Source of the DNA: Planctomycetota bacterium
Lineage (GTDB): Bacteria; Planctomycetota; UBA8742; UBA2392
Direction of reading: 5' to 3'
DNA: 64,000 nt
NCBI GenBank assembly: GCA_016712285.1
Contig: JADJRK010000001.1
Span: forward strand, 372,001 to 436,000
Part shown: piece after piece, positions 42,780 to 51,298 of the stretch
How the letters are laid out: each line of letters opens with the position of its first letter
How positions within the stretch are numbered: the stretch's first letter is position 1
Translations under genes and position numbers: made by a program
Notes under the pieces: generated by a model
Database searches by the model: none
What the model saw: only the letters and a program-made list of their open reading frames with translations
Told to the model about the DNA's origin: nothing

Positions 42780-44690
42780 ATGAAGACCCGTACCCACCGC
42801 TGCGGAGAGTTGCGTAAGGCCCATATCGGGCAGGCCGTCACGGTCTGCGGCTGGGTAGACGTAAAGCGCGACCGGGGTGGCGTGGTGTTCATTCTGCTGC
42901 GCGACGTCAGCGGCAAGGTGCAGCTCACGTTCACCGAGCAGCACAACAAGGCGCTGGTCGATCAGACCCGCGAGGCCCGCCACGAGTACGTGATCAGTGC
43001 CACCGGCAAGGTCACCGAACGCGATGCCGAGAACCGCACTGACAAACTCGCGACCGGCGAAGTGGAGATCATGGTTGAGTCGTTCGAGGTGTTGAACACC
43101 GCGGTGACGCCGGCCATCGAAGTGCGCGACGACCTCAAGTGCGACCCGGAGCTGCGCCTGAAGAATCGCTTCATTGACCTGCGGCGCAGGCCGATGCAGG
43201 CCATGTTGCAGGCGCGCGCGGCGCTGGTAGCGGCTGCACGCAAGACGCTTGAGGCCGAAGGCTTTCTCGATATCGAAACGCCGATTCTCTACAAGCGCAC
43301 GCCCGAGGGCGCCCGCGACTTCATCGTGCCCTCGCGCGCGCACCAGGGGCAGTTCTACGCGCTGCCGCAGAGCCCGCAGTTGTTCAAGCAGCTCTGCATG
43401 ATCAGCGGCCTGGACCGTTACTACCAGATTGCCCGCTGCTTTCGCGACGAAGACAAACGCGCCGACCGCCAGCCCGAATTCACGCAGATCGACCTGGAGA
43501 TGTCGTTTCCCACGCGCGACGACGTGATGGAACTGTTCGAGAAGGTCGTGGTCGCCGTTGTCGACGCGCTGCAAAGCGACGCGCGTCTGCGCGACATGGA
43601 TTGGCCGGTGTTGAAAGCCGGCAAGCTCAGTCTGCCGTTTGAGCGCATGGACTATGAGACCGCGATGCGCGACTACAGCATCGACCGCCCCGACTTGCGT
43701 TCACGCGACTTGCGCCTGACTGACCTGACAGGGTGGGCGCGCACATGCAGCTTCAACGCGTTCAAAGGCACAGCCGAAAACGGCGGCTTGGTCAAGGGCC
43801 TGCGCTGCCCCGGCATGGCGGAGGCGTTCAGCACCGGTCAGTTGAAGAACCTCGAACGCGACGCCAAGGGTATGGGCGCCACCGGACTGGCCAACCTCAA
43901 GGTTACGTCTAACCCCGCCGGCAATGGCGGAGCGTTAGGGGGTGGCATCGCCAAGTTCATTCCTGAAGCCGAACAGAAGGCGATGATCGCTGCGTTCAAT
44001 GCCCAACCCGGCGACCTGCTGCTGATCTGTGCCCACGAAAAGCACAAGATCGTGCACGCCGTGATGCACAACATGCGCGTGTTGATCGCCGAAAAGCTCG
44101 GGCTGAGCGACCCGGCCAAGTTCGCGATCACGTGGGTCGTGGACTTTCCGCTGTTTGAGTATCGCGAGGAGGACGAGAAACTCTTCGCCAGCCATCATCC
44201 GTTCACGCTGCCGCAGAAGGCCGCGCGCGTACATGAATTGGCCGAGATCAGCCGAAAGGGCCGCGAACCGCACCCTGTGGCACGCATGCTGCACGGGGGC
44301 GTGAAGCTGGAGGAGATTCTCGCCCTGCGCAACAACCAGTACGACCTTGTGTGCAACGGCGTCGAAATTGCCGGCGGCAGCATCCGCATGCACCGCACCG
44401 ACTGGCAAGCCGACGTGTTTGAACTGATCGGCATCAGCAAAGAAGAAGCGAACAAGAAGTTCGGCTTCTTGATGAGCGCGCTGGACCACGGCGCGCCGCC
44501 CCACGGCGGCATCGCCAGCGGTGTTGACCGGCTGCTCATGCTGTTGCTGGGCCTGGACAACATCGCCGACGTGATTGCATTTCCGAAGTCAGCGACCGGC
44601 CGCGACCTGATGATCGACACGCCCAACGAAGTAGAGCCCGCCTTGTTAAAGGAACTCGCGATCGAGTTAGCCGCAGGCAAGCGCAGTTGA
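42780..44690 (+). CDS. aspS: Aspartyl-tRNA synthetase (bacterial type)
   Basis: This 636-aa protein has an N-terminal OB fold (VTVCGWVDVKRDRGGVVFILLRD), the class II core motif 2 (YYQIARCFRDEDKRADRQPEFTQ), a bacterial GAD insertion (~290-430) and motif 3 (HGGIASGVDRLLMLLL). It charges tRNA-Asp; whether it is discriminating cannot be decided, and no gatCAB is in view. The ATG at 42780 is chosen because GGAG lies 6 nt upstream and MKTRTHRCGELR is the family's start; two upstream in-frame starts overlap the terminator region. Confidence 0.95.
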   Translation: MKTRTHRCGELRKAHIGQAVTVCGWVDVKRDRGGVVFILLRDVSGKVQLTFTEQHNKALVDQTREARHEYVISATGKVTERDAENRTDKLATGEVEIMVESFEVLNTAVTPAIEVRDDLKCDPELRLKNRFIDLRRRPMQAMLQARAALVAAARKTLEAEGFLDIETPILYKRTPEGARDFIVPSRAHQGQFYALPQSPQLFKQLCMISGLDRYYQIARCFRDEDKRADRQPEFTQIDLEMSFPTRDDVMELFEKVVVAVVDALQSDARLRDMDWPVLKAGKLSLPFERMDYETAMRDYSIDRPDLRSRDLRLTDLTGWARTCSFNAFKGTAENGGLVKGLRCPGMAEAFSTGQLKNLERDAKGMGATGLANLKVTSNPAGNGGALGGGIAKFIPEAEQKAMIAAFNAQPGDLLLICAHEKHKIVHAVMHNMRVLIAEKLGLSDPAKFAITWVVDFPLFEYREEDEKLFASHHPFTLPQKAARVHELAEISRKGREPHPVARMLHGGVKLEEILALRNNQYDLVCNGVEIAGGSIRMHRTDWQADVFELIGISKEEANKKFGFLMSALDHGAPPHGGIASGVDRLLMLLLGLDNIADVIAFPKSATGRDLMIDTPNEVEPALLKELAIELAAGKRS

Positions 44691-44820
44691 GGCAAGGCTG
44701 GCTGTGTGAAACATCCGGTGCCGGCAGTCGGCCCGGGCCAGCCGCAAGCTAAGTGAAGCGCTGCCCGCCAGTCGGTCGCAAGCGTTGCGCTTTCGCGGTC
44801 GATTGCGGCCCGATTGGACG

Positions 44821-44826
44821 TATAAA
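44821..44826 (+). promoter_or_regulatory. -10 hexamer (TATAAA) 6 nt before the carotenoid-type gene
   Basis: TATAAA is followed by TCGGGC and the ATG at 44833, consistent with a leaderless message. No strong -35 is seen. Confidence 0.4.
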
Positions 44827-44832
44827 TCGGGC

Positions 44833-45771
44833 ATGCTGGAGTTGTTCCATAGTTTTGTGTTCCGCCCGTACGTCACAGCGTTCCTGCTGGGGTTTCTGGC
44901 GTTGAGCTGGCTGGAACAGGGGCGGCTTCGCACCGCAATCTGGCTGATGACTGGTTATCTGGTCGCACTCTCTGCCGAGTGGGGCAGCATCAACCACGGC
45001 ATTCCGTTCGGGTTTTACACCTACCATTACGATGTGCTTGAGAATGACCTGGTTGTTTTCGGCGTGCCGTTCTTTGACTCGCTTTCGTTTGCTTTCCTCA
45101 GCTATGTGAGCTTCTCGTTTGCCCAGTTCTTCCTGTCGCCGCACTGGCGCCGCGGCCTCGATGTCCAGCGCGTCACGTCCCGCAACCTCCGCAACTCCGG
45201 CGCCGTACTGTTCATGGGGGCGTTCTTCATGACCGTGCTTGACCTGGTCACCGATCCCGTTGCGCACTTGGGCAAGCACTGGTTTCTTGGCGACATCTAC
45301 CACTACCCCGAGCCCGGCTGGCACTTTGACGTGACGCTGGCCAATTACGCGGGATGGTTTGTCGTGGGGTGGGCGATCATCTTCATTAACCAGCGCATCG
45401 ACTGGCTGCTGTCAAAGCGCGAGCTGGCGCGCGACAAGCCGGTGGCACTGCGCCACATACCGGCCAAGGGGCTATTTGCGCCGCTGTTCTGGTTCGGGAT
45501 TGCGGCTTTCACACTGGGTGTTACGGCGTGGCTGGGCTGGGCCTACGACCTTGAGAGTGTGGCGGTGGCGCAGCGCGAATCATTTGTTGCCGAGACGCGC
45601 AAGCTGTTCCTGTCCGGCACGTTCATCATGGCGCCGATCCTTGTGCTGGCGTGGGCGCACCTTGTGCGTCGCGGCAGTCACCCGTCGCCTGAGCAATTGA
45701 CCGCATGGCTGCAGGACTACCCTAACCCGCGCTTGAAATCGCGCATCAGCGAGCAGCCGAAGCCACTCTAA
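44833..45771 (+). CDS. Carotenoid biosynthesis-type membrane protein (DUF422/CruF-like)
   Basis: This 312-aa integral membrane protein has about seven helices. The conserved features are ALSAEWGSINHGIPFGFYTYH near the third helix and MTVLDLVTDPVA with a Trp/Gly-rich follow-up (HWFLGDIYHYPEPGWHF), the pattern of the DUF422 family that includes bacterioruberin hydratase and CruF. It may hydrate or modify C40/C50 carotenoids in the inner membrane. No other carotenoid gene is near, although dxr of the MEP pathway lies at 62 kb. Confidence 0.78.
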   Translation: MLELFHSFVFRPYVTAFLLGFLALSWLEQGRLRTAIWLMTGYLVALSAEWGSINHGIPFGFYTYHYDVLENDLVVFGVPFFDSLSFAFLSYVSFSFAQFFLSPHWRRGLDVQRVTSRNLRNSGAVLFMGAFFMTVLDLVTDPVAHLGKHWFLGDIYHYPEPGWHFDVTLANYAGWFVVGWAIIFINQRIDWLLSKRELARDKPVALRHIPAKGLFAPLFWFGIAAFTLGVTAWLGWAYDLESVAVAQRESFVAETRKLFLSGTFIMAPILVLAWAHLVRRGSHPSPEQLTAWLQDYPNPRLKSRISEQPKPL

Positions 45772-45906
45772 AATCCGCAAGCGTCCCGGAACCTGCACGA
45801 GCGATTTCTCGTCTCTTGCTTGGCTTCGACTCGTTAACCATGAATAATGCCGGCTCACGAATGAGCAACCGGGCCCGAAATTCGGACGCAAGGCGGGAGA
45901 TTCAAT

Positions 45907-47361
45907 ATGCACAAGACATTGCTCATGGCCGCGCTATGCGCGGCGTTGTTTGCAGGCGGCGCAGCGGCCCAGGAGGCTGAACCGGGCGACAAGATCAAGG
46001 CCCGCACGGCCAAGGATGTTGAAGCGCTCATGCCCCAGCTCGGGTGCGGCGGTTCGGACAAGGTTCAACTTGAGGCGGTCGAGAGCATCATCAAAGAGAT
46101 CAAGATCGAAGCCGAAGGCTGCGAACAGTGCAAAGGTCGCGTTGCCTCCATGATCGGCATGGACAAGTCCCGCAAGGCAGCCCTGCTGGTGATTTTTGCC
46201 TGGGGCGGCCTGGTTGACGCCGAGGCGATGAAAGAATTGGCGAAGATTGCCGGCGGCAGCGACCCGCTGGTGATTTGCACCATGGTGTACCGGGCTGAGG
46301 AAAAGGTCGGCGACAACAGCTATCGCATCGTCACTCTGGCCGAGCAGGCGCAGATCATGGCCGGCTACACGTGGCTGCTAAAGAAGATGGAAACTGACTT
46401 CGTGATCGACCCCGAACGTCGCTTTCTGATGGGCATGGGCGGCGGTGACGACGACGCGCTGCAATACGCCAGCATGCTCTGGACGGAAGACGCCGACGCC
46501 TTTCCGTTCCGGGCGATCCTGCTGGACGGGTTGGTGAACAGCGAAAGCCTCGACGACCTGCCGCCGGTGCCATACATCGTCAGCGCCGACAAAGACCTGA
46601 TCGACATGAACGTACAGTTCGGCAACAAGCGCTTGACCAAGCACTTTTGCACCGATTTGCTGAACAAGGGCCTGCCGGTCCAGTATCACGAATACAAGGC
46701 GCCGATGATGGGCGCCCCGGCCCGCATGTACATGATCCATCGCGATGCCATCGGCATCATGGGCGGCCCGCCGGCGCCCGAGTATCCCCGCGAACGCAGC
46801 CTGCCCGGCGTGGTCACCGAAGTCGACAAAGTGCCGTTCAAGGACAACGAAGACCGCTATGCCAACCAGGTGATTGAGCTTGCCCGCCAGGAGGAGTGGA
46901 AAAAGGCCAACGAGTACATGCTGCGCGTGATCGCCAACAAGGACATCTCGGCCAAGGACAAGAAGGCGATCAAGGCGTTCCAGAAAGATTTCGACAAGTA
47001 CGTCAAAGCAGAGATGGAACGCTGCAACAAGTCCATCGAGATCAGCATCAAGGCCGAAATGTGGCCCCATTGGCTGCACCACCAGCGGCTCAAGGGGATG
47101 TACGAGGCGTTCAAGGACGAGAAGTGGGCCGCCAGCAAGACGTATGGCGCCAACATCGAGAAGCTGAAGACCTTCGGCCCCGCCCAGCGCGACCAGGAAC
47201 GCAAAGTGAAGCTGCTGGCTGCCATGAAGCTAGAGTTGGAAGGAAAGCGAGCCGAGGCCAAGAAGGTTTACCTGGAGATCTCGAAGCAGAAGGACGCCGA
47301 CGGCGGCTTGTCTGACTGGCCATACGCGGCCGAGTACCGGCTGACCTGGTGGGTCGATTAG
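45907..47361 (+). CDS. Secreted alpha/beta-hydrolase paralogue without catalytic residues
   Basis: This 484-aa protein has a signal peptide (1-21, ending GGAAAQ), a hydrolase-like domain (~60-275) and a helical C-terminal region (~310-484) rich in Lys/Glu. It aligns end to end with the next gene (shared ERxF, DAxPFRA, PVQYHEY and terminal WW-D), but where that one has GFSMG this has GMGGGD (G178 for Ser), and the His region reads APMMGA. It is therefore probably a non-catalytic paralogue, perhaps a binding or regulatory subunit. GGGAG precedes the ATG. Confidence 0.75.
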   Translation: MHKTLLMAALCAALFAGGAAAQEAEPGDKIKARTAKDVEALMPQLGCGGSDKVQLEAVESIIKEIKIEAEGCEQCKGRVASMIGMDKSRKAALLVIFAWGGLVDAEAMKELAKIAGGSDPLVICTMVYRAEEKVGDNSYRIVTLAEQAQIMAGYTWLLKKMETDFVIDPERRFLMGMGGGDDDALQYASMLWTEDADAFPFRAILLDGLVNSESLDDLPPVPYIVSADKDLIDMNVQFGNKRLTKHFCTDLLNKGLPVQYHEYKAPMMGAPARMYMIHRDAIGIMGGPPAPEYPRERSLPGVVTEVDKVPFKDNEDRYANQVIELARQEEWKKANEYMLRVIANKDISAKDKKAIKAFQKDFDKYVKAEMERCNKSIEISIKAEMWPHWLHHQRLKGMYEAFKDEKWAASKTYGANIEKLKTFGPAQRDQERKVKLLAAMKLELEGKRAEAKKVYLEISKQKDADGGLSDWPYAAEYRLTWWVD

Positions 47362-47393
47362 GCGCCACCGGATTGTCACATCGGTGTTGAATC

Positions 47394-47415
47394 CGGGGCT
47401 GCGCTTGCAGCCCCG
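47394..47415 (+). terminator. Hairpin between the tandem hydrolase genes
   Basis: A 9-bp GC stem (47394-47402 with 47407-47415) has a GCTT loop. A second pairing, CCGGATT (47368-47374) with AATCCGG (47390-47396), overlaps it, so alternative structures exist. It may separate expression of the two paralogues. Confidence 0.4.
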
Positions 47416-47484
47416 CTTCCATGGCTGCATGCTGCTGCACCAGCCGCGGTGACCCACGCCCAGCCGCAGCTGCCGGAGCATAGC

Positions 47485-48936
47485 ATGTACAAGTTTGCTG
47501 CTGTTGCGGTGATGCTGCCGCTGCTCGCCGTCATCCAACTGGCACAGGAAACAGCGCCCAAGCCCGGCGCCGCGGTTATCGCACGCGCTGAACGCGACGT
47601 GGCTTTGCTGCTGCCGCAACGCGGGGTCGGGGGTGACGCCGCCGGCAAGGTTACGCCCGATAAGCGCGTGTTTAGCGAGATCCCGATCGACGTAGAAGGC
47701 TGCGAAGCCATGACGGGCTACATGATGCTGCCCGAGAAACTGCCGTCGGGCCGCAAAGTGGCGCTGATGTTCACATTCCATGGCAACGGCGACAAAGGCG
47801 AGGGCCGCGTCAAGAACGTGAGCGCATGCAGCACCGAGCGCGACCCGGTCATCACAATCGGCGTGCAGTACCAGCAGCTGGAGCCCGACGGCAAGGGCAA
47901 AATGAACAGTCCGATCCTTGCCAAGGCCGACAAGCTTGTTGAAGGCTTCCGCTGGCTGTTGCGCAAGACTGTGAAAGATTACCCCGTTGACCCTGAGCGC
48001 GTGTTTGTCAGCGGATTCAGCATGGGTACCGGCTACGCCAGCGGCTGGGCGCGCCGCGAATGGGCCGAGAACCCGGACGCCATGCCGTTTCGGGCAGTGT
48101 TCCTGTACAGCAGCGGCGGCAGCGTGACCAAAGAAACCTGTCCGCCAATTCCGTTCATCTGCACCGTCGGCTCTGAAGAAACTGCGGTGCTGGGCAGCAT
48201 CAATGTGGTGGCCGCGGTTCGGCAGTTCTGCAATGTGCTGTCAGCATGGGGCAAGCCGGTGCAGTACCATGAAATCCCGGGCATGGGGCATGCGGTGAAC
48301 GGGCGCTGCCACCAGATCACGCGCGACGTGATCAATGAGCTGGGCGGGCCAGGCATGCTGCCCTATGCCACCGAGAATGGCGCAGCGGTGCCCGAGCCGC
48401 TGCCATTCGAAGCCAGCGAAGATCCCTACGTTAAAGAAGCTGCTGCACTCTGTAACGCAGACCAATGGCAAGCAGCACTGACCCGCATACAGGCGATTGA
48501 CGCAGACAAGTCGATCGCAGGCAAAGAAAAGCGGGCGCTAAAGTCTTTCGCAAAGGAGATCGAGAAGGTCGCCAAGAAAGAAGTGAAACGCGTGGACGAC
48601 CTGATGGCTGAAGCGATGAAATCCGAGAAGATGCCCGAGGCATGGCAGATCAGGCGTGTCCGAGCCATCTGTATGGCCTGGGCCAGCGAGACATGGATTG
48701 TGGGCAAGGGCTACGACGAACGGCTTGCGCTTCTTGAGGGCGACTTTGCGCCTGCCAGGCGCGAGCGCGAACGCGAACAAATGATGCGCGATGCCCTGCG
48801 GCTGGAATCGCAACCAGACTCACGCAGCGAAGCAAAGAAGAAGTACGCTGAACTTGCGGCCCGCGCTGACGAAGACGAAGGCAAGTCAACATGGCCGAAG
48901 GCCGCCAAGTATCGGCTTCAGTGGTGGCAAGACTAG
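47485..48936 (+). CDS. Secreted alpha/beta-hydrolase (esterase/depolymerase-like)
   Basis: This 483-aa protein has a short signal peptide (1-20) and a hydrolase domain with the oxyanion strand MFTFHGNGDKGEG, nucleophile S179 in VSGFSMGTG and catalytic His269 in PGMGHAVNG; the acid is probably in CTVGSEE. The C-terminal ~170 residues form a charged helical domain shared with the preceding paralogue. It likely cleaves an ester outside the cytoplasm, as in PHB-depolymerase/feruloyl-esterase relatives. GGAG lies 6 nt before the ATG at 47485. Confidence 0.8.
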   Translation: MYKFAAVAVMLPLLAVIQLAQETAPKPGAAVIARAERDVALLLPQRGVGGDAAGKVTPDKRVFSEIPIDVEGCEAMTGYMMLPEKLPSGRKVALMFTFHGNGDKGEGRVKNVSACSTERDPVITIGVQYQQLEPDGKGKMNSPILAKADKLVEGFRWLLRKTVKDYPVDPERVFVSGFSMGTGYASGWARREWAENPDAMPFRAVFLYSSGGSVTKETCPPIPFICTVGSEETAVLGSINVVAAVRQFCNVLSAWGKPVQYHEIPGMGHAVNGRCHQITRDVINELGGPGMLPYATENGAAVPEPLPFEASEDPYVKEAAALCNADQWQAALTRIQAIDADKSIAGKEKRALKSFAKEIEKVAKKEVKRVDDLMAEAMKSEKMPEAWQIRRVRAICMAWASETWIVGKGYDERLALLEGDFAPARREREREQMMRDALRLESQPDSRSEAKKKYAELAARADEDEGKSTWPKAAKYRLQWWQD

Positions 48937-48945
48937 CCGCGCGCG

Positions 48946-49542
48946 CTATGGCCAGCGCGGATGAAACCAGTCATCGGGTGCATGCCCATATGGAGAGCGC
49001 GGCCGCTCGTAGGGCTGAAGCTTTCGGCGAAACTCTTCGCGTTCTGCCTGCTCTCTCTGGAAGTCATCAATCACCCACCAGATGTAGAGCACCCCGAAGA
49101 TGCTCATGAAGAAGCCGACGGCGCAGAAGATCCAGCCGATCGTGAACCCGCTATCCGGTGGCACCTCGCCGCGCTTGACCTCGCCGTAGCCCTTGCGCGA
49201 AAGCAGAAATCCAATCGGCCCGGTGATCAACCCGATCGGCGACAGAAACACGCTGGCGACACCCAGTGCCAGCACAGCGACGCGGTTGCTGGGATAGGTC
49301 AGCGGCGCCCAACGCTGGCCGTACATGGGCGGGGGCGGTTGCCACTGCGGCGGCGGGGCGCCCTGCACCTGTGCCTGCTGTTCCGCCTGCAAGCGCTCTT
49401 TGCGGATGAAGCGCGTTTCAATCTGGCCCCACCAGTTGCCCGTTGCCCCGCAGGCCGGGCAAGCGTTGGTCGCGGTGAGCTTCTCGGGCGAGCCCGAGAA
49501 CGCCTTGCGGCAGTTCAGGCATGCGGCTTTGATCTTTTGCAT
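48946..49542 (-). CDS. Zinc-ribbon membrane protein (DUF4190-like)
   Basis: In this 198-aa protein, residues 1-45 hold a zinc ribbon (CLNC and CPAC pairs). A Gln/Pro-rich linker follows, then two membrane helices (~92-118 and ~138-160) around a GPIGFLLSRKGYGEVKRGE loop typical of DUF4190-type proteins, and a charged tail rich in Arg/Pro. It starts at 49542 with GGGGG just upstream on the minus strand. Convergent with the esterase gene. Function unknown. Confidence 0.7.
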   Translation of the reverse strand: MQKIKAACLNCRKAFSGSPEKLTATNACPACGATGNWWGQIETRFIRKERLQAEQQAQVQGAPPPQWQPPPPMYGQRWAPLTYPSNRVAVLALGVASVFLSPIGLITGPIGFLLSRKGYGEVKRGEVPPDSGFTIGWIFCAVGFFMSIFGVLYIWWVIDDFQREQAEREEFRRKLQPYERPRSPYGHAPDDWFHPRWP

Positions 49543-49633
49543 ATGCCCCCTCACGCATTTTGCCGGGGCAATCGTTGCAAAGCCAATCGGAACCACGAAT
49601 GTTCAAGGGTGTTGAATATTCTCGGAGGCCAAC

Positions 49634-51298
49634 ATGCACAAGTTGATCGCGCTGGCGTCTCTCACGTTCTGCTTCTCGCTGGCGACCGCGCAGGATGCGC
49701 CTGAGGCGCCATGGAAAGTTGAGCACCGTGATATGCAGGTGCCAATGCGCGACGGCAAGACTCTGGCGGCCAACATCCTGCTGCCCAAGAAGCAGGGCAA
49801 GTATCCGTGCATTCTGGTGCAGACACCCTACGACAAGAATCGCCTGGGCCGCGAGTACGGCGACAAATCCAGCGAAGGCGGCCGGGGCAGCGAAAAGGCG
49901 TTCGCCCAGTTTGACCGCGACAATTTTGCCTATGCGTTTGTTGACTGGCGCGGGTTCTACGGCAGCAAAGCCGCCATGCAGGGCGTGCAGCGCGGCAAGT
50001 GGAAGCGCGGCCAGGACGGCTATGACTGCGTCGAGTGGATCGCCAAGCAGGATTGGTGCAACGGCAAAGTCGGCACATGGGGCGGCAGTGCGCTCGGCAA
50101 ACAGCAGTTCGATACCGCCGCAGAACAGCCGCCGCACCTGGTGTGTTGCGCGCCGCTGATCGCGTACCAGGGCAATCGCTACGAGGCTTACTATGAAGGC
50201 GGCGTAGCCCTGGAAGCTCACGTGAAGTCGCTCGACCGCCTCGGGTTTGGCGTTGGCGAACTGGTTGCCGCTAACCCGCTTCCCAACCGGCTCTGGCAGT
50301 TCGTCCGCAGCACAAGCTACAAGCCGGACAAGATCGCGGTGCCGTGCCTGATGGTCAGCGGCTGGTGGGACAACTATCCGCGTGAAGTGGTTGAGCAATT
50401 CGAAGACCTGCTGGCCAAGGGCACGGCCGGCGCCAAGGAAAGCAAGCTGGTGATGGGGCCGTGGTCGCACACCGCGATCGACGTGCCGAACCAGGGCGAC
50501 CAGATGTTCAAAGACGCTGAAGACTACTCAACCAAGATCACCAAACAGTTCTTTGACTTCTACCTGCGTGAGATCAAGGACAGCGGCTGGGAAAAGCAGC
50601 CGCGTGTACACGCCTACCAGTGCGGCGAAGGCTGGGCCACGGGCGAGAGTTGGGCCAAGTTGCGCGGTAAAGCGGTCGCGATGCACCTCCATGCCGACGG
50701 CAAGGTCGACGCAAGTGCACCGGCAGAGCCCACTACGGAGGCTCCGCTGACCCGGCAGTACACCTACGACCCGAAGAAGCCGTCGCCCACAATCGGCGGG
50801 CAGAACCTGCCGCCTCTCGACCATGGCCCCAAGGAGCTAAGTGTGCTCGAGAAGCGCGCCGACGTGCTGGCATATACGACCGCCGCGCTGGACAAACCGC
50901 TGCGGGTGCGCGGAGAAATCGAACTGACGGTGCCTCTTTCGTGCAACCGCGTGGATACGGACATTCACGTGCGGCTGTGCGACACGGACGAGAGCGGCAA
51001 GACCTATCTGGTGGGGGAGACTATCCAGCGCGCGAAGTTGCGCGACGGCAAGGCAACACAAGCATTGAAACCGGGCGAGGTCTATGAGTTGACGCTGCAA
51101 TTTGCGCCGCACGCGTACACCTGGGCCAAGGGGCACAAGCTCAAGCTGATCATCACGGGCGGCAACTCACCCCGCTATGAGCGCAACACGCATACCGGTG
51201 CTGACGCGTGGGATGAAGCCAAGGCCCTGGACGTTGCGGTGACGATTTACCATGACGCAAAGCGCGCCCCTAAGCTGACATTGCCAGTGATTGAGTGA
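49634..51298 (+). CDS. CocE/NonD-type hydrolase (X-Pro dipeptidyl-peptidase S15-like), secreted
   Basis: This 554-aa protein has a signal peptide (1-19), an alpha/beta-hydrolase core (~28-300) with S152 in GTWGGSALG, D246 in VSGWWDNYP and H279 in GPWSHTAID, and a C-terminal jelly-roll (~370-554, LSCNRVDTDIHVRLCD) as in cocaine esterase and S15 peptidases. DWRGFYGS after the strand is also family-typical. It probably hydrolyses an ester or amide in the periplasm; substrate unknown. GGAGG precedes the ATG. The stop codon abuts the stop of the convergent PA14 gene. Confidence 0.88.
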   Translation: MHKLIALASLTFCFSLATAQDAPEAPWKVEHRDMQVPMRDGKTLAANILLPKKQGKYPCILVQTPYDKNRLGREYGDKSSEGGRGSEKAFAQFDRDNFAYAFVDWRGFYGSKAAMQGVQRGKWKRGQDGYDCVEWIAKQDWCNGKVGTWGGSALGKQQFDTAAEQPPHLVCCAPLIAYQGNRYEAYYEGGVALEAHVKSLDRLGFGVGELVAANPLPNRLWQFVRSTSYKPDKIAVPCLMVSGWWDNYPREVVEQFEDLLAKGTAGAKESKLVMGPWSHTAIDVPNQGDQMFKDAEDYSTKITKQFFDFYLREIKDSGWEKQPRVHAYQCGEGWATGESWAKLRGKAVAMHLHADGKVDASAPAEPTTEAPLTRQYTYDPKKPSPTIGGQNLPPLDHGPKELSVLEKRADVLAYTTAALDKPLRVRGEIELTVPLSCNRVDTDIHVRLCDTDESGKTYLVGETIQRAKLRDGKATQALKPGEVYELTLQFAPHAYTWAKGHKLKLIITGGNSPRYERNTHTGADAWDEAKALDVAVTIYHDAKRAPKLTLPVIE

